From: Zea mays
Lineage: Eukaryota > Streptophyta > Magnoliopsida > Poales > Poaceae
DNA length: 64,000 nt
Assembly: GCF_902167145.1 (NCBI RefSeq)
Contig: NC_050098.1
Location: 32,916,501-32,980,500 of the forward strand
Reading direction: 5' to 3'
Shown here: one piece after another, positions 32,512 to 44,300 of the stretch
How the letters are laid out: each line of letters starts with the position of its first letter
Position numbering within the stretch: the stretch's first letter is position 1
Notes under the pieces: generated by a model
The model's input: only the letters and a program-made list of their open reading frames with translations
Database searches by the model: none
Told to the model about the DNA's origin: nothing
Program-made: the position numbers and the translations under genes

Positions 32512-34500
32512 TCATGGTTCTTCTGGTCCTCCCCGCAGCGGAGGAGGAGGTAGAGGTTGGAAAGGTCGGCCGTGTCCGATGGAGTGCTTGAAGTCCCTGC
32601 AGTTCCGCAGGGTGTGGCGCATGTCCTTGTGGTACGGGCACTGGGCGTCGAGGATGTCGTCCAGCGTGCGCTCGCCTCCGCGAGGTCCTCCCCGGGTGCG
32701 AGAGACAGGTGGTCCGGCGGCGTGCACCTCTTCGCGAGGTCTTTTCTCCCAGCGTTTGTTGGGTTGCTGGTTCACGTTGCGTCGTGGCGCTGCCGGTGCG
32801 GGCTTCGCTCCCCCGATGAGGTCCTGAGCTCGCTCGTCGGCGGTGATGTAGAGGTTGGCTTCCCGGAACAGCTGCTCGGAGGTAGTCGGCGCTTTCTGCA
32901 GTATGGCTCGGATGAAGGCCGAGTCGTTGGATCCTCTGTAGAAGTCCTCGATCACGGCCGCCTCCGTGACCTCGGGGATACGATTTCTCATGGTCTGGAA
33001 CCTTTTGAGGTCCGACCGGAGAGTTTCGTCCCCCCGGCGCTTGATGGATTTGAGGTCCCATGGTTGCGCTGGTTTGTCGGAGAGGGACTGAAAGTTGGCG
33101 GTGAAGCGTCGACTGAAGTCGCTCCAGTCGTCGATGCAGTGTCGAGGTAGATGTCACAGCCATTGCAGTGCGTCTTGCCCGAGGACAATGGGTAAGTACA
33201 CAGTCATCACGTCCTCGGATGCTCCGGCGGCTCGGGCGGCAGTGGTGTAGACGGCCAGCCAGCCTCCTGGATCCTGCTTAGGTTCATATTTGTCGACATT
33301 GGATACCTTGAAGTTAGGGGGCCACTGAATGGCCCTAAGGCGTGGAGTAAGGGCTGTCACTCCACACGCGTCCTCCTATCGTCGGGGATGATGTCTGTCC
33401 CAGGGAGGGGAGTAGTTGTTGTGGTTCCTTGACCGTCCCCGGGTAGTACCGCCAGTCGAGGCCGTCGCTGACTCGGTTCTGGTTGCCTGACTCCGAGCTG
33501 GGATGCCATGATCCCTGTCGTACTCCTCCCGGCGGCGGATCTCGTTCTCATGCCGTCGTTCACGCGAAGCGTTGATGGAGCTTCGCGTGTCCCGGCGACT
33601 GTTGATGGCGTGTCGTAGATCATTCGGCGGGTGAGCGAGCGGTAGAAGATGGTTGGCTGCCTGGGTGAACAGTCGTCGATAGCCCTCGGCGTCGGGAGTC
33701 CGAGGGAGTCCATCAGCTATCCGAGCTAGTACCCCTCCGACTTCACTCGGCGTGTTCATGGCTCGGGCGAAGTCGGGATTTAGGTTGCGTTCGAAGAGTG
33801 GATTTTCCCGGCGCTGTCTCGCGTCTTGCTCGGCTTGTTCCTGAGCTCGTCGACGATCACGTCGGCGGGAATTCCTTCGTTCTCTGAAGACGCGTTCCTC
33901 CGGAGTTTCTCCTATCTCCGAGACCTCGTCCCGCGAAACAGGTTGCTCCGGATCCTGTTCTCCGGCCTCGTGATGTCGCCGAATATTTCGGCGCCGGTTT
34001 CTCCGCTAGCGGGACTCCCGCTGAGGTGGTTCTTCTCCGGGCGCGGTCGGCTCGTCGTTGGAGACGGGAGGCGACTCCACTCTCCCGATGAAGAGGACGT
34101 CGAGGTAGAATGGTGCAGCGGTCGTGGCGATCTTCTTTCCGTTCTCCTTTGAGGGCAGAGGAACGGAAAGAACAACTTGCTTCCTCCTGGTCTTGTTTGC
34201 CTCCTTCTTTCTTGCAATTTGCGTCCATTCTTTCATCGGGGAAGTGGACAGTGGAGTTCTTCGGGTCAGCGGGCCCTCGGCCCCTGGCTTGCCGAAGGTG
34301 ATCTTTTTTCGGAGCGCTGGAGGTTGCGCTTTTTCCTTCCTCACCCCGACATTCTCGGAGCGTGTTGGAGTGGACTTCTTCTTTGGCGGATCGGCGATGC
34401 GGTGTAGAGTTCCCTCTTCATCTGCTATGGATGAGATCGTTCCAAAGTAGAACACGGATCCGGGATGGAGGGTGATCTTGCGGTGGAAGGTGACGGCCAT
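32512..34500 (-). pseudogene. gag: Grande-like gag
   Basis: ATG at 34498-34500 (MAVTFHRKIT), 27 bases after the 19-base primer region. An Arg-rich N-terminal half precedes the capsid part (RAIQWPPNFKVSNVDKYEPK, then ASEDVMTVYLPIVLGQDALQWL) and MRNRIPEVTEAAVIEDFYRG. The zinc-knuckle-like CPYHKDMRHTLRNC uses His in place of the second Cys, as I recall for this group. In-frame stops are TAG 34006-34008, TAG 33376-33378, TGA 33154-33156 and TGA 32512-32514. No frameshift is evident: 34500 to 28501 is exactly 6000 bases and all segments share one frame. Confidence 0.87.
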
Positions 34501-34527
34501 TGAGCTAGCTTAGATCGGCGACACACC

Positions 34528-34546
34528 CCCTACCTGGCGCGCCAGC
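34528..34546 (-). other. Grande-like primer-binding site
   Basis: On minus, GCTGGCGCGCCAGGTAGGG begins immediately after the 5' LTR; TGGCGCGCCAGGTAGGGGG is the likely primer match. tRNA not assigned. Confidence 0.7.
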
Positions 34547-35173
34547 TGTCGGTGTTTTGGGTCCGACCGCAAACCCGGGGTTGCCCCTCAAGGTGTTTTA
34601 GGAGTAGGACGGTGTCGCCGACTGTAGCTAAATGGTTCGTGCCAGATGCACGAAGAACAATGGACAATGTTTACAGGTCCGGGCCGCTTTGAGATGCGTA
34701 ACACCCTACGTCCTGGCGAGTATGCTTTGTGTATGGGTTACAAGGTAGCTCTCTAAAGTGAGAACACAGAGAGTTGAGGTGGATGGCTGAGTAGTGGGAT
34801 CGATCGTTCTGAAGGGGTGCCCTTAGGCCTTATATATTCGACCGTGAGGCAATACATGTGGATATGATAACAATGTGCACCTAAAAGATGGTGAATCGTT
34901 TTAGTCTATCTTCCTATGATTCTGCCGACTTATCCTCGCCTGGTTCCGTCGTACGGGGCTCCAGCGCGGGAAAGTCGGATCTTCTGTTGCGGTCGCTTGC
35001 TCAACGCTGTGGGGCCGTCCGGGTTTGCGCCAACCTGGCCTTATGTCGATCTGCTTCACTGGTCGTTCCTCCCCAGGCCCATGAAGGAGTGACCTCACGG
35101 GTTATTGGGCCCTTGGGCCTTTCGTGAGGTCTTTTATCCTTCTAGTGGACCCGGGGGATATCTGTCCCCCACA
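34547..35173 (-). repeat. Grande-like 5' LTR (627 bp)
   Basis: TGTCGGTGTT...CCCCCACA, paired with 21101-21728. TATA-like minus-strand motif near 34831-34836. Confidence 0.93.
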
Positions 35174-35178
35174 CAGAC

Positions 35179-36436
35179 GAAGATGACTTCTTATACTGTC
35201 TCCCAGACAACAAAGAATTATCTGTCTGCCGGGAGATGGCCAGAAGCACGGGGTTCCCGAAGCTCGAAGCTAGCCTCTGCGCCATGACGAAGGACGATCT
35301 TGCAGATAGCCTCGCATATAACCGTCTGAAGGTACAAAATTGTATATTTGGAAGTTTACAAATTCTGAATTATTCTTTTGCTCTTATATTAACTCATTCA
35401 TTCTTTTCATATAGGGTTTAATACTTAGCAACGCCTTAAGGGCGCAAAAGAATGCCGAAGACGAGAGTTGCACTATTGCTCTCAACAATCTTCGAACAGA
35501 GGTTATTAAGCTGAGGAACAAAGCTTTGGAAAAAGATAAAATTCTACTTACTCTGGTGGGTAAGGTAAAGGGGGATGAAGCTAACTACAAGATCCAATCT
35601 GAAATCCAAAGGAGCGAGATCGAAAACCTTCAAAAGCAACTAGCCGAAGCTAAATTGAAATGTGCTATTGCCGAAGCTGACCGAGACGCCAGTGATTATT
35701 GGAAAAATTATTGGGAAAAACAGTTGTAGAACTTTGCTCCTCAAAAGAAAGATGTTATGAAAAATCTGTAGAATGCGTGAGAAAGATAAAAACTAGCTTC
35801 GCCAATGTTGGCGCATATTCAAGTGAAGACAACTTCGTACGGGGCGATCCCGAAGGCCCAATTGAATGGATCAGCAGCGAGGCCGAAGCCTTTGAGGAGA
35901 TTTTGAATGACCGTGGGGACGTCTGTGCCTTTTCTGGCGCGAGGGGAATTGCATCTATTTTGGAGAAGTCAGGTTGCGATCATGTAAAAACTTTGGCCCA
36001 AGCCGAAGTTGCTTTATCGGTTGACGATACGAAGGACCCCTTGGCCGAAGCAAGCTTAGTAGGCGGAAAATTTTTCACTGACATCTGGGAAAATGGCGGT
36101 CGAGGGATGGCCCATGAGATTATAAAGAAGTGCGAAAAAGATACTCATGACGCTAGGGAAGCAACGAAGGCAGCTGAAAAAGCTGCGGAACTCAAAAGGG
36201 GAATAAGTATTGCTTAATGAGTTTTAACTTTATTGTTTATTTTTGTGACTTCGAACTGATTTACGTTTTCTATCGCAGCTAAACTATCTCCTCTCCCCGA
36301 GCCCTTTGAGTCATTGGCCGACCCAGAGGCAAAGGAATCAGCAGAAATTATTAGCATGGCCGAAACTATTATGGACGAAGTTGTTACCCAACTGCTGACC
36401 GAGGCTGCAGATAAAGTTTTGAAAGAAGAAGAATAG
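35179..36436 (+). pseudogene. E3 antisense gene, part right of the Grande-like insertion
   Basis: Exon 1 resumes in phase at 35179 and ends at 35331 (AAG). Intron 1 is 35332-35414 (83 bp, GT-AG, phase 0). Exon 2 (35415-36206) encodes the coiled coil (LRTEVIKLRNKALEKDKI...) and the conserved DPEGPIEWISSEAEAFEEI block. A single A missing from a run near 35715 shifts the frame relative to E2. Intron 2 is 36207-36278 (72 bp, phase 1). Exon 3 is 36279-36436, ending TAG. Splice sites and phases match E2 exactly although intron sequences and lengths differ. Confidence 0.85.
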
Positions 36437-37019
36437 CTATTTATAAAAACATTGCCAGAATATGAATGTAACATTTGCTGAACTATGCTTGTAATATTTG
36501 GTGCTCATGGGTTTTGAATGTAATATATAAATGGTATTGTAATTCATTTCTTTGCGATGCATGAAATTTTTATGTACATACCGTTTTTGAGCCTTCGGCA
36601 AAAAAACACCTTCCCTTCTTTTCATGCTTCGTAAAGAAGAGCTTTTATGCTTCGTGAAAAATCCTCCAATCGTCGCAAAAACATTAATGCTTCATCAACA
36701 ATGAGTTTTTTTTCCTCCATATCAGAGTGCTTCGTAAAAAATCCTCCAAGTGTCGCCAAAACATTGATGCTTCGTCAACAATAGATTTTTTCCTCCAAAT
36801 CAGAGCTGATGAAGCTGTATTTCTTTAAAACTTATTTTGTGCCTTAGCACAATTTCACTCTTTCGAAGCATTCTCCGAAGATCAACATTGTATCCCCTTC
36901 TTGTGCCATTGATGCAACATGATGTATGATGTTATGCTATGCGAAATGATGTGATGATGTTATGCTATGCAAAATGATATTTGTGCCGAAGACACACACA
37001 TCCCCATAGTGGAATACAC
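36437..37019. other. E3 spacer downstream of antisense gene
   Basis: No supported gene. AAAAAACACCTTCCCTT at 36601-36617. A local duplication follows: GCTTCGTGAAAAATCCTCC (36650) and GCTTCGTAAAAAATCCTCC (36729), about 80 bases apart. Confidence 0.55.
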
Positions 37020-37330
37020 AATCTCTTTGCCGTTTATTTTTTGGCTTCACCGCTTATTTTTCGGTGTATCAGCGCTGACTTTTCGCTATAAGTTCTGCAT
37101 TCCCTTAGGAACGTCTTTTGAACTTCTTCGCCTTCTATTTTGGCGGTATTCGCGTTGACTTTTCGCGCTTCGCCTTATATTTCGGTGGTATTTGGCTCTG
37201 CATTCCCTTTGAAACGACTTTTGAGCAGAAAACTTACACTACGCTCCCTTAGGAACGACTTTTTGTAGCTTCAGCAACTTACGCTGTGTTCCTTAGAGCG
37301 ACTTTTTGTAGCCTCGGCGACTTTTTGAAC
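37020..37330. repeat. E3 hairpin-rich tandem repeats between convergent genes
   Basis: Same type as 13351-13730, but with fewer intact units: ACCGCTTATTTTTCGGTG, then TCTGCATTCCCTTAGGAACG units, then CTCCCTTAGGAACGACTTTT units. Confidence 0.68.
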
Positions 37331-37488
37331 TTCGTGAGTCTGTGGAGAAGATATATTTCACTTATGGAAAGAACGAAGCTATTACAATAAATGGGAAATG
37401 ACAAGAGAACTAAGTTTTCAATAATTGTTCCTTATTAAAAAAGGAAATGGCAATGAATGTAAAAACTGCTTCAGGGGTAGGATATCTC

Positions 37489-39014
37489 TCAGTAGATATG
37501 CTTCGATTCTGGCACAGTACTGTTGACTGTACGAGCTTCGGACTCCTCCCTGAAGTCTCGCTGTTGATGGGTCTATTGGCTCCCTTCTGGCTGCTGGCCT
37601 CGTTAATACACAGGTTGTAGTGGTGGCGAAGGTGGAGGTTGTTGCCATGATGCCTATGGCTGGCTAGCCAAAGCAACAGAAGCTGCAGGATGATTACCCA
37701 CATACTCTGGTATGTAGGGTGAGTGATACGAAGTATTGTGCATGACCTGCTTCGGCTGGTTCTGTTGAGCTGCAGCTTCTGCTATTTCCTTCTGTTTCTG
37801 AATGGTGACATGGCACATCCTTGTAGTATGGCCCTTGTCCTCACCACAGAATAGGCAATAAATTTTTCTGGGCTGATCCCCAAACCTTCCTCCAAAGCCC
37901 CTGGCGCCTCTGCCTCTTGGAGCTGGCGGCCGAAGATAACTTTGTTGCTGCCCCGAAGCTTGCGAGGAATATTGTGGCCTCTGCTGTTGACTTCCTCTGT
38001 CGTCATTCTGAGTGGAGTGGATTGACCTGACATACCTTGGGTGGATTCTCCCTCCGAAGCCCTTGGTCATCTCATAGAACCTGTAGGCTTCATCCCTTCT
38101 TTGACGAAAGTCATTGTCAGCGCGGATATATTCATCCATCTTTTGAAGCAGCTTCTCCAAAGTCTATGGAGGCTTTCTAGCAAAATACTAGGCAGTAGGT
38201 CCTAGATGAAGCCCCTTGATCATGGCCTCAATGACAATTTCATTGGGCACTATAGGCGCTTGTGCTTTCAGACGCAAGAACCTTCGACGTATGCTTGGAG
38301 GTACTCCTCATGATCTTGCGTGCATTGAAACAGAGCCTGAGCTGTAACTGGCTTCGTTTGGAAACCTTGGAAGCTTGTCACCAGCATGTCCTTGAGCTTC
38401 TTCCATGAAGTGATAGTTCCTGGCCGAAGAGAAAAATACCATGTCTGGGCCACATTCTTAACTGCCATGACGAAGGATTTGGCCATGACAGCTGCATTTC
38501 CTCCATATGAAGATATGGTTGCTTCATAACTCATCAAAAACTGCTTCGGGTCTGAATGTCCATCATACATTGGAAGCTAAGGTGGCTTGTATGATGGGGG
38601 CCATAGGATAGCCTGCAGTTCCGCTGCCAATGGAGAAGCATCATCAAAAGTAAAGGTATCATGATTAAAACCATCATACCATCCATCGTCGTTGAACAAG
38701 CCCTCTTGATGAAGCTCCCTGTGCTGGGGCCTTCCGTCTTGCTCGTCTTGAGCAAGGTTACGTACTTCTTCAGTAGCTTCGTCAATTTGCCTTTGAAGGT
38801 CAGCTAGTCGAGCCATCTTCTCCTTCTTCTTTTGCAGTTGCTGATGAAGCATCTCCATATTTCTGATTTCTTGGTCCAACTCGTCCTCCTGGGGTGTTGG
38901 ACTGGTGGCCTTCCTCTTCTGGCTTCGGGCCTCTCAAAGAGAAAGGGTCTCTTGATTTGGGTCCAGTGGCTGCAGAGCAGCAGCCCCTAGCGCTGAAACT
39001 TTCTTCGGTGGCAT
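37489..39014 (-). pseudogene. gag: E3 gag
   Basis: Homologous to E2 gag: start ATG 39012-39014, coiled coil (EMLHQQLQKKKEKMARLADL), capsid (FVMAVKNVAQTWYFSL), CCHC knuckle CLFCGEDKGHTTRMC near 37820-37865, stop TGA 37489-37491. One base shorter than E2: a deletion near 38285 shifts the frame. Nonsense codons occur at other places than in E2 (for example TGA near 38936, TAA near 38578, and stops near 38166-38190), so the two copies decayed independently from a functional source. Confidence 0.87.
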
Positions 39015-39053
39015 GATGAAGGTCAATGCTTGCCGAAGGTGGTCGAAAAGAGT

Positions 39054-39073
39054 TCACCGGAGGTGGGCGCCAA
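39054..39073 (-). other. E3 primer-binding region
   Basis: Identical to those of E1 and E2; abuts the 5' LTR. Confidence 0.75.
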
Positions 39074-39743
39074 TGTTGGGGACTTGTTCTCAAAAGCTAT
39101 GAGTTAAGAACAAGGCAACACAGAAAATGTTAAACGTTAAAGCCCTTCGTCCTTCGAGGCATTATTTCCCTTAGGGTATAATGATCTTCGGACGAAGGTT
39201 ATGAAGGACATACCTTCATCAGTGCAACATACAATAATAAAAAGAGAATCATATGAAATATATGAGATAACATGAACAATTATGTATTGTTATCAGCTCA
39301 TTTCTATTTTGTTATTATGGAAAAATAGAAATGATATTAAGTTATAAATGTACCTTCGGCTTGAAAGAAGGTAAGGGTACAAGCGTGACGCCAAAGCAAA
39401 TGCCAAGTCAGCCTGAACAGTACGGGAGCACTGTTCATCTATTTATAGGCACGGGACGCAGCCCATGTATAATTACACTCATGCCCTTTACATTTGCTAA
39501 TGACTCTATAGTAATCCATCGAGGTCTAAATAGCCTTTTCCCTTTTAAGTCGGTTCCCCTTTCTACTATCATGCCGAAGCTCCTCTGCGCACAGCTTTGG
39601 CTCTGCACCAACCTTCGTATTCTTTGTACTTCTTCACATTGTGGTTCTGATCCGAGTCCGAAGGTACCTGTTCATGTATTATACTCCAGAAACATTGTTA
39701 AATCATGTTTTTGAGGACCTTCGAAAGACGAAGGCCCCAAACA
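39074..39743 (-). repeat. E3 5' LTR (670 bp)
   Basis: Pairs with 18184-18853; 7 substitutions. Minus-strand TATAAATA at 39440-39447. Confidence 0.93.
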
Positions 39744-39748
39744 CCCTC

Positions 39749-41333
39749 ATGCACAATATATTTTGAATGACATGGATAATATGCATGGTTATTCAATGAA
39801 GTCTAAAGGGCTGACTTAATCCATATTATGGTGATTGTCTAATATAGAAGAATCAAATCCAAATTAACAAGAGAGAGAGTACATCACATAGTTTTGGATT
39901 TGTTGACCATATGATAATACAAATTTATCTTACAATTGGACCTTTATTTCATAATCAACAACTTATATATATCCTCAAGTGCTTCTTTTTCTTTAGTGGC
40001 TACACAAGTCACAAAAGAGATAAGATTTGAAAAATAATATGCACTTGATATTCAGTTGTTACCACCCTTGCTACTATCTCCAAATATGATTTATACATTC
40101 ATTATTGAGCACCCAACTTGATCCATTGAAGGAGTGATCCTGCAAAACAAGTTTAAGCTTCATATCTTGGTACCCAATTTGAATTGGGTCCTTTGAGATT
40201 AGTAGTAAGAGCCTTGAGTACCCACACAATATTTATTTTGGCCTTTCTCTTTGTGTAGGCACCCACATACACTTGACAACCATCTTACATGGTTTCAAGT
40301 CAATAGTTAATCACACAGATAAAAACTATAGTTAAGAATAGAAGCATTTTCTCCTTTTCTTGATACATCATTGTGTTGCCTTCTTGATGATGAACCTAGC
40401 TTGACCTTGGGTGCACCTAGCTTATCAAGGTTAGTCGCACAAGCATTCATATCATAAAGACAAGTTATGCATGGAATTTACAACTTAGTGATCCAATTCA
40501 ATGTGAAACATATGGATACCGATTTAAGTAGATTTCTAAGATATCAAAATATGGGTTTCCAAAATTTAGAGAGTATGGATCACTAATTGTACTTTTTACA
40601 GTTTAAAAATCATATCCATGTTAGTGCATATGTATGTGATGAATATCAACAAAAATGATTCTTATGCACTTTTAGATTTAACGATAAGGGAATTTTAAAC
40701 TGCATCAAGAGTAGCTATTTAGAAAACAAAGATTACAATCCATATGAATGATATACAAATTTACCATTTTGGATTGTCTTAGTATAGCTTACTCAAGAGA
40801 AACTTATTCTCTACGACACAAGATATATAATGTTCTCCCACTTGATATGTGCATCAAGTATTTGAATGACTCGCAACATGCACTTTTAATTCAGTTAAGA
40901 GTCTCATGAGGAGTACATTACATATCATGGTCAAGGTATGACAAATTTGCAATGAATTAACTTATCCTTAAGAATACTTACCACCAAGTAGAGTGTACCA
41001 TTTGTTATACCAATTTGAAAGATCTTACTATCGGTGGTGGTGTCATCGTAGTATTCTTATTTTCATCATTTGTGGAGACTTCCTTCTTTATCTTGTTATC
41101 TCTTTTCTTTTTAATACTAGTTGAAAAAAACTTTGAAAAGAGATATTAGTAGTACAAGGAAGTATTTAATGAATGATGATCTTTAGATATGAATTGCAAA
41201 CAAATCATCATTTATGAGGCATAAAGGCATAAGTTAAATTCTTTTTAAGTTAATGCACATGGAGTGAATTAACAATATGCACCAATTTATAAATTTAAGC
41301 CAAAAGGAATTTAACCTTTATATTGACATTTCT
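39749..41333 (-). mobile_element. Old host element: internal noncoding segment 3
   Basis: AT-rich with no supported coding. 40580-40820 is a diverged copy of the 8700-8779 plus 16156-16400 stretch, and 41165-41320 is a diverged copy of 17710-17880. The host therefore contains long degenerate internal repeats. It continues at 63679 across the Tekay-like insertion. Confidence 0.6.
41329..41333. repeat. Target-site duplication of the Del/Tekay-like element (TTTCT)
   Basis: TTTCT left of the element; identical copy at 63674-63678. Confidence 0.9.
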
Positions 41334-44300
41334 TGTGACGGAACCTCCCAAGTAATTAGGCCCACCTACAGTTGTCCTTGTCCAACGGACTTCAGACAAC
41401 CCTGTAGGTGCCCCTGAACTACTTGACAAGTTCGGTATCTTTCCTTACCTTACCAGGAACGATTCACCCGTCTTGCAGACATTACAGAACATCGGAGAGA
41501 AAGAATTGCGGAAGCGATTACATAACTTACATTTATTTAAAAAGCAAGCTCAAGTTGTTTTATTACAGACCAGAACTAAAAGCGAGTGCTAAGTAGTAAT
41601 ATTATACAAACCAAGGGAGGCACAAACTCCTCCCGATAAGTGTTAAGCAAAAGATTTCTATGAGGAGGACCAAGTCCTCCCGCACTTCAGTCTTGTTTTT
41701 TCCTCCTTAGGAACCACCTTGGCACAGAAGCAACAGAAATCTGCTACTTCCTAACCTAAAAACAACGAAGGGATAAACCCTGAGTATGGAATTACTCAGC
41801 AAGTCTTACCCGACTAAAGAAAAGACTCTCAAGGGTATGCTGGTTATATGGGAGTCAAGGTAAGGCTTTTCAATAATCAAAGACTCTGTTTTGCAGAAAT
41901 GCTTACTAAAGTGGATCCTTAAAAATCCAGTTTTATTTGTCAAGTTAAGTACAATTACCTGCAACTAGAGTTCTTTCTACCCTAGTTCAATCACTGGTCC
42001 TGCACTAGCCAATTTCTTAACAAAAACCCATCATCTTTAGTGGAATGCTACGTGTAGGTCAGTGACCAAGTCTTCATAACCGCGAAGGTACGGTGATCCG
42101 AATCGATTATACTCAGCTGAGGATCTCCAATCACACGACATATGTAGCACTTAACCCTTGCATATGTCAACCCGCCACCGGGGTTCTTAAGACCAGATCA
42201 GGTTCACGCAAACTGAGAGCACAGATACACCACTGTCCAGCCTCTTGCCACGGAGGGTACACGCTACTCTCGCCACCGTTCCACGCCCATTTCGTGTTAT
42301 CTTATTCTGGCCTTAGTCTGCCCGAGGCAAGGCTTACCCATGATGAGGCATGTGACCAGTTAAAGGGTCCTCGATCATCAAGCCTACATCGAGACGATCC
42401 TTAATCGACTCAGACGGAGACACTACACCGAGACTCTCTTCTCGTGCAAGTCACCCGCCCGGTCTCAGCTTAATCTTTTTAACCCAAAAACTTGGTACCT
42501 GGGAGAGGTACATCTTTTCCGATGTTGAATCCATCATGGCCATGATGGATTCACCATCAAGTTTTATTTTCGAAAACAACCCTCCCACTTTGCCAAACAT
42601 CTTTTGTAAAACAAATCCTTTTATTTTTCTAAAGCAATACTAAGCATAGTAAAACCTTTTTGTAAAAACAGGGTTTCAAGGAGGGTAATCAAGATCAAGG
42701 AAGGTAATGCAGGAATTGTTTAATCAATCAACTCCTATCACCTAATGCAGCAAGCAAGTGAGAAAGATTTTAAAAACATCAAGGGAGGTGGCAAATGCAC
42801 CGGGGCTTGCCTTTGTTAACAGGTGAGTCGGGTTCGGATCCACAAATATCGAAGTAGAAGCAGTTGCCTGCTTGAGAATCCGAGGGTGGTGGTGTCCTTT
42901 CTTCGGTGACTTCTATTTCTTCTTCACGTTTTAACATAACCATATATATACATATATAAGAATGGATGCCATGTAATGCGCATGAGAGTGCGAAGATAAT
43001 AAAGATTTATTATCTAACTCTTGAATACAACTTTCCTTCACGGAACTCCGAGAACCTAGGGTTTCCGGAGTCGGTAAAGGAGTTCAAAGGGCAGGGGGTG
43101 GTTTTGGGTTCTAGTTATCAAACATGGTCCAAATCAATTCAAACCCTACCCAAGGCTTCTAATTATTGTTTTAAGTTCCCATAAAAAGTTTTGCATTTTT
43201 GGACTTACCAATTACTTTCTAAAAATCCATAACTAATACTTTTAACTACTTTAAATATCCTAAAATTTCTTATTTCCACTAAAAATCACAAAACTATTTT
43301 TATTAAATTCTAGGGAAAATAACAAGCCTAGGAAAATTGGTTTCACAATTTTATCATTTTTCTACCATTTTCTAAAATTGTTTTGGCTCTGGAGTAAAAA
43401 GAAAAAGGAAACAGATGAATAGTACTGGGCTGATTTCAGCCCAGGTCGGCCCACTACTAGCAGAAGTGCGCGCGCCCGCGCCCGCGCTGGCAGACTTGCA
43501 CAGAGGCCCTCGTCGTTTTGGATAACTCGAAGTGGGCTCCGTTACTGTTTTCTCAAGTCTCTGACAGTTTACAGAACAGTCCCTGAGGTTCTATTTCTTT
43601 ACCGTGCTAGCTCCCCGACGATGGTGAGCACAGGGAGCGTAACACCGACGAGCTAGATCGGCCGGAGGGGGCCAAGACCGGCGCTCCCGAGCGGCGGACA
43701 TCACATCGGACCAACCCCGAGCTTTTTCCCCAACCCAATTGCATCTAAGACCAACGGAGGAGCTCCGGCCACGGTGACCGAGAACTTGGCGGCTAGATCG
43801 TCGTGTTCCCGACGATAGGGGACACCCTAGTTCAAATTGATGGCTCGGCAAGCATCACTGAGTAACCAGAGTGCTTAAACAAAGGAGAGAAAGCGATGAA
43901 TTAACCTGGAAAGGATGGGCCGCGGCGAGCTTGGTTCTACGGTGGCGGAAAGAAATTTGGGGGAAAACTCGAATTCGCGCTCACTGGTGGATGATTGCTA
44001 ACGATTAGCGGGGGCTGGCCAGCTGATGACTCTGCGGAACGGGTGGAGGGCTCAATTTATAGATCACAGAGGCGGCGGCCGTGAATTTTGAGCAAGACGC
44101 GCGGCGGTCGGAGGTGGAGAAGAACACTGGCGCACGCGAATTAGTGTCCTACGCCGTGGCAACCTCACCGGCGTTGATTTGACAGCAGTAGCGAGTTACA
44201 GCGACGCGGTGGAAGGGTTGAGCCACGCGGCGCACGGCCGGGAGGGCGGCGGTCGGCGGTGAGCTTATCGGCTACAGCCGCAAAGCAGAAGGGCAGTCAC

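Larger units (their letters stand above)
21101..35173 (-). mobile_element. Grande-like Gypsy element nested in E3
   Basis: 14,073 bp. Minus strand: 5' LTR 34547-35173, primer region 34528-34546, gag-pol 34500-28501, then about 6.8 kb of 3' region holding two tandem arrays and two plus-strand genes, a purine tract (AGATCGGGGGCT) and 3' LTR 21101-21728. Total size near 14 kb, LTRs near 0.63 kb and an antisense gene region with tandem repeats downstream of pol match what I remember of maize/teosinte Grande. I did not compare sequences to a reference. The LTRs differ by about 17 substitutions and 1 indel (about 2.7%). Confidence 0.88.
18184..39743 (-). mobile_element. E3: non-autonomous Gypsy element like E2, split by a Grande-like insertion
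   Basis: Flanked by CCCTC. Removing the inserted 21101-35173 and one copy of its duplication leaves about 7.5 kb: 3' LTR 18184-18853, plus-strand gene, hairpin array, gag 39014-37489, primer region and 5' LTR 39074-39743. There is no pol. The two LTRs differ by 7 substitutions over 670 bases by my count (1.0%). That is less than the divergence between the LTRs of the element nested inside it. Confidence 0.93.

Noticed and set aside
32321..34228. Several long plus-strand ORFs opposite the Grande-like gag
   Set aside because: GC-rich opposite-strand frames of gag; no start context or domain, and the minus-strand frame has the gag landmarks.
43591..43851. Minus-strand ORF repeated at 52400-52660
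   Set aside because: It is repeated only because it lies in both LTRs of the chromovirus; no ATG context, domain or codon bias supports it.
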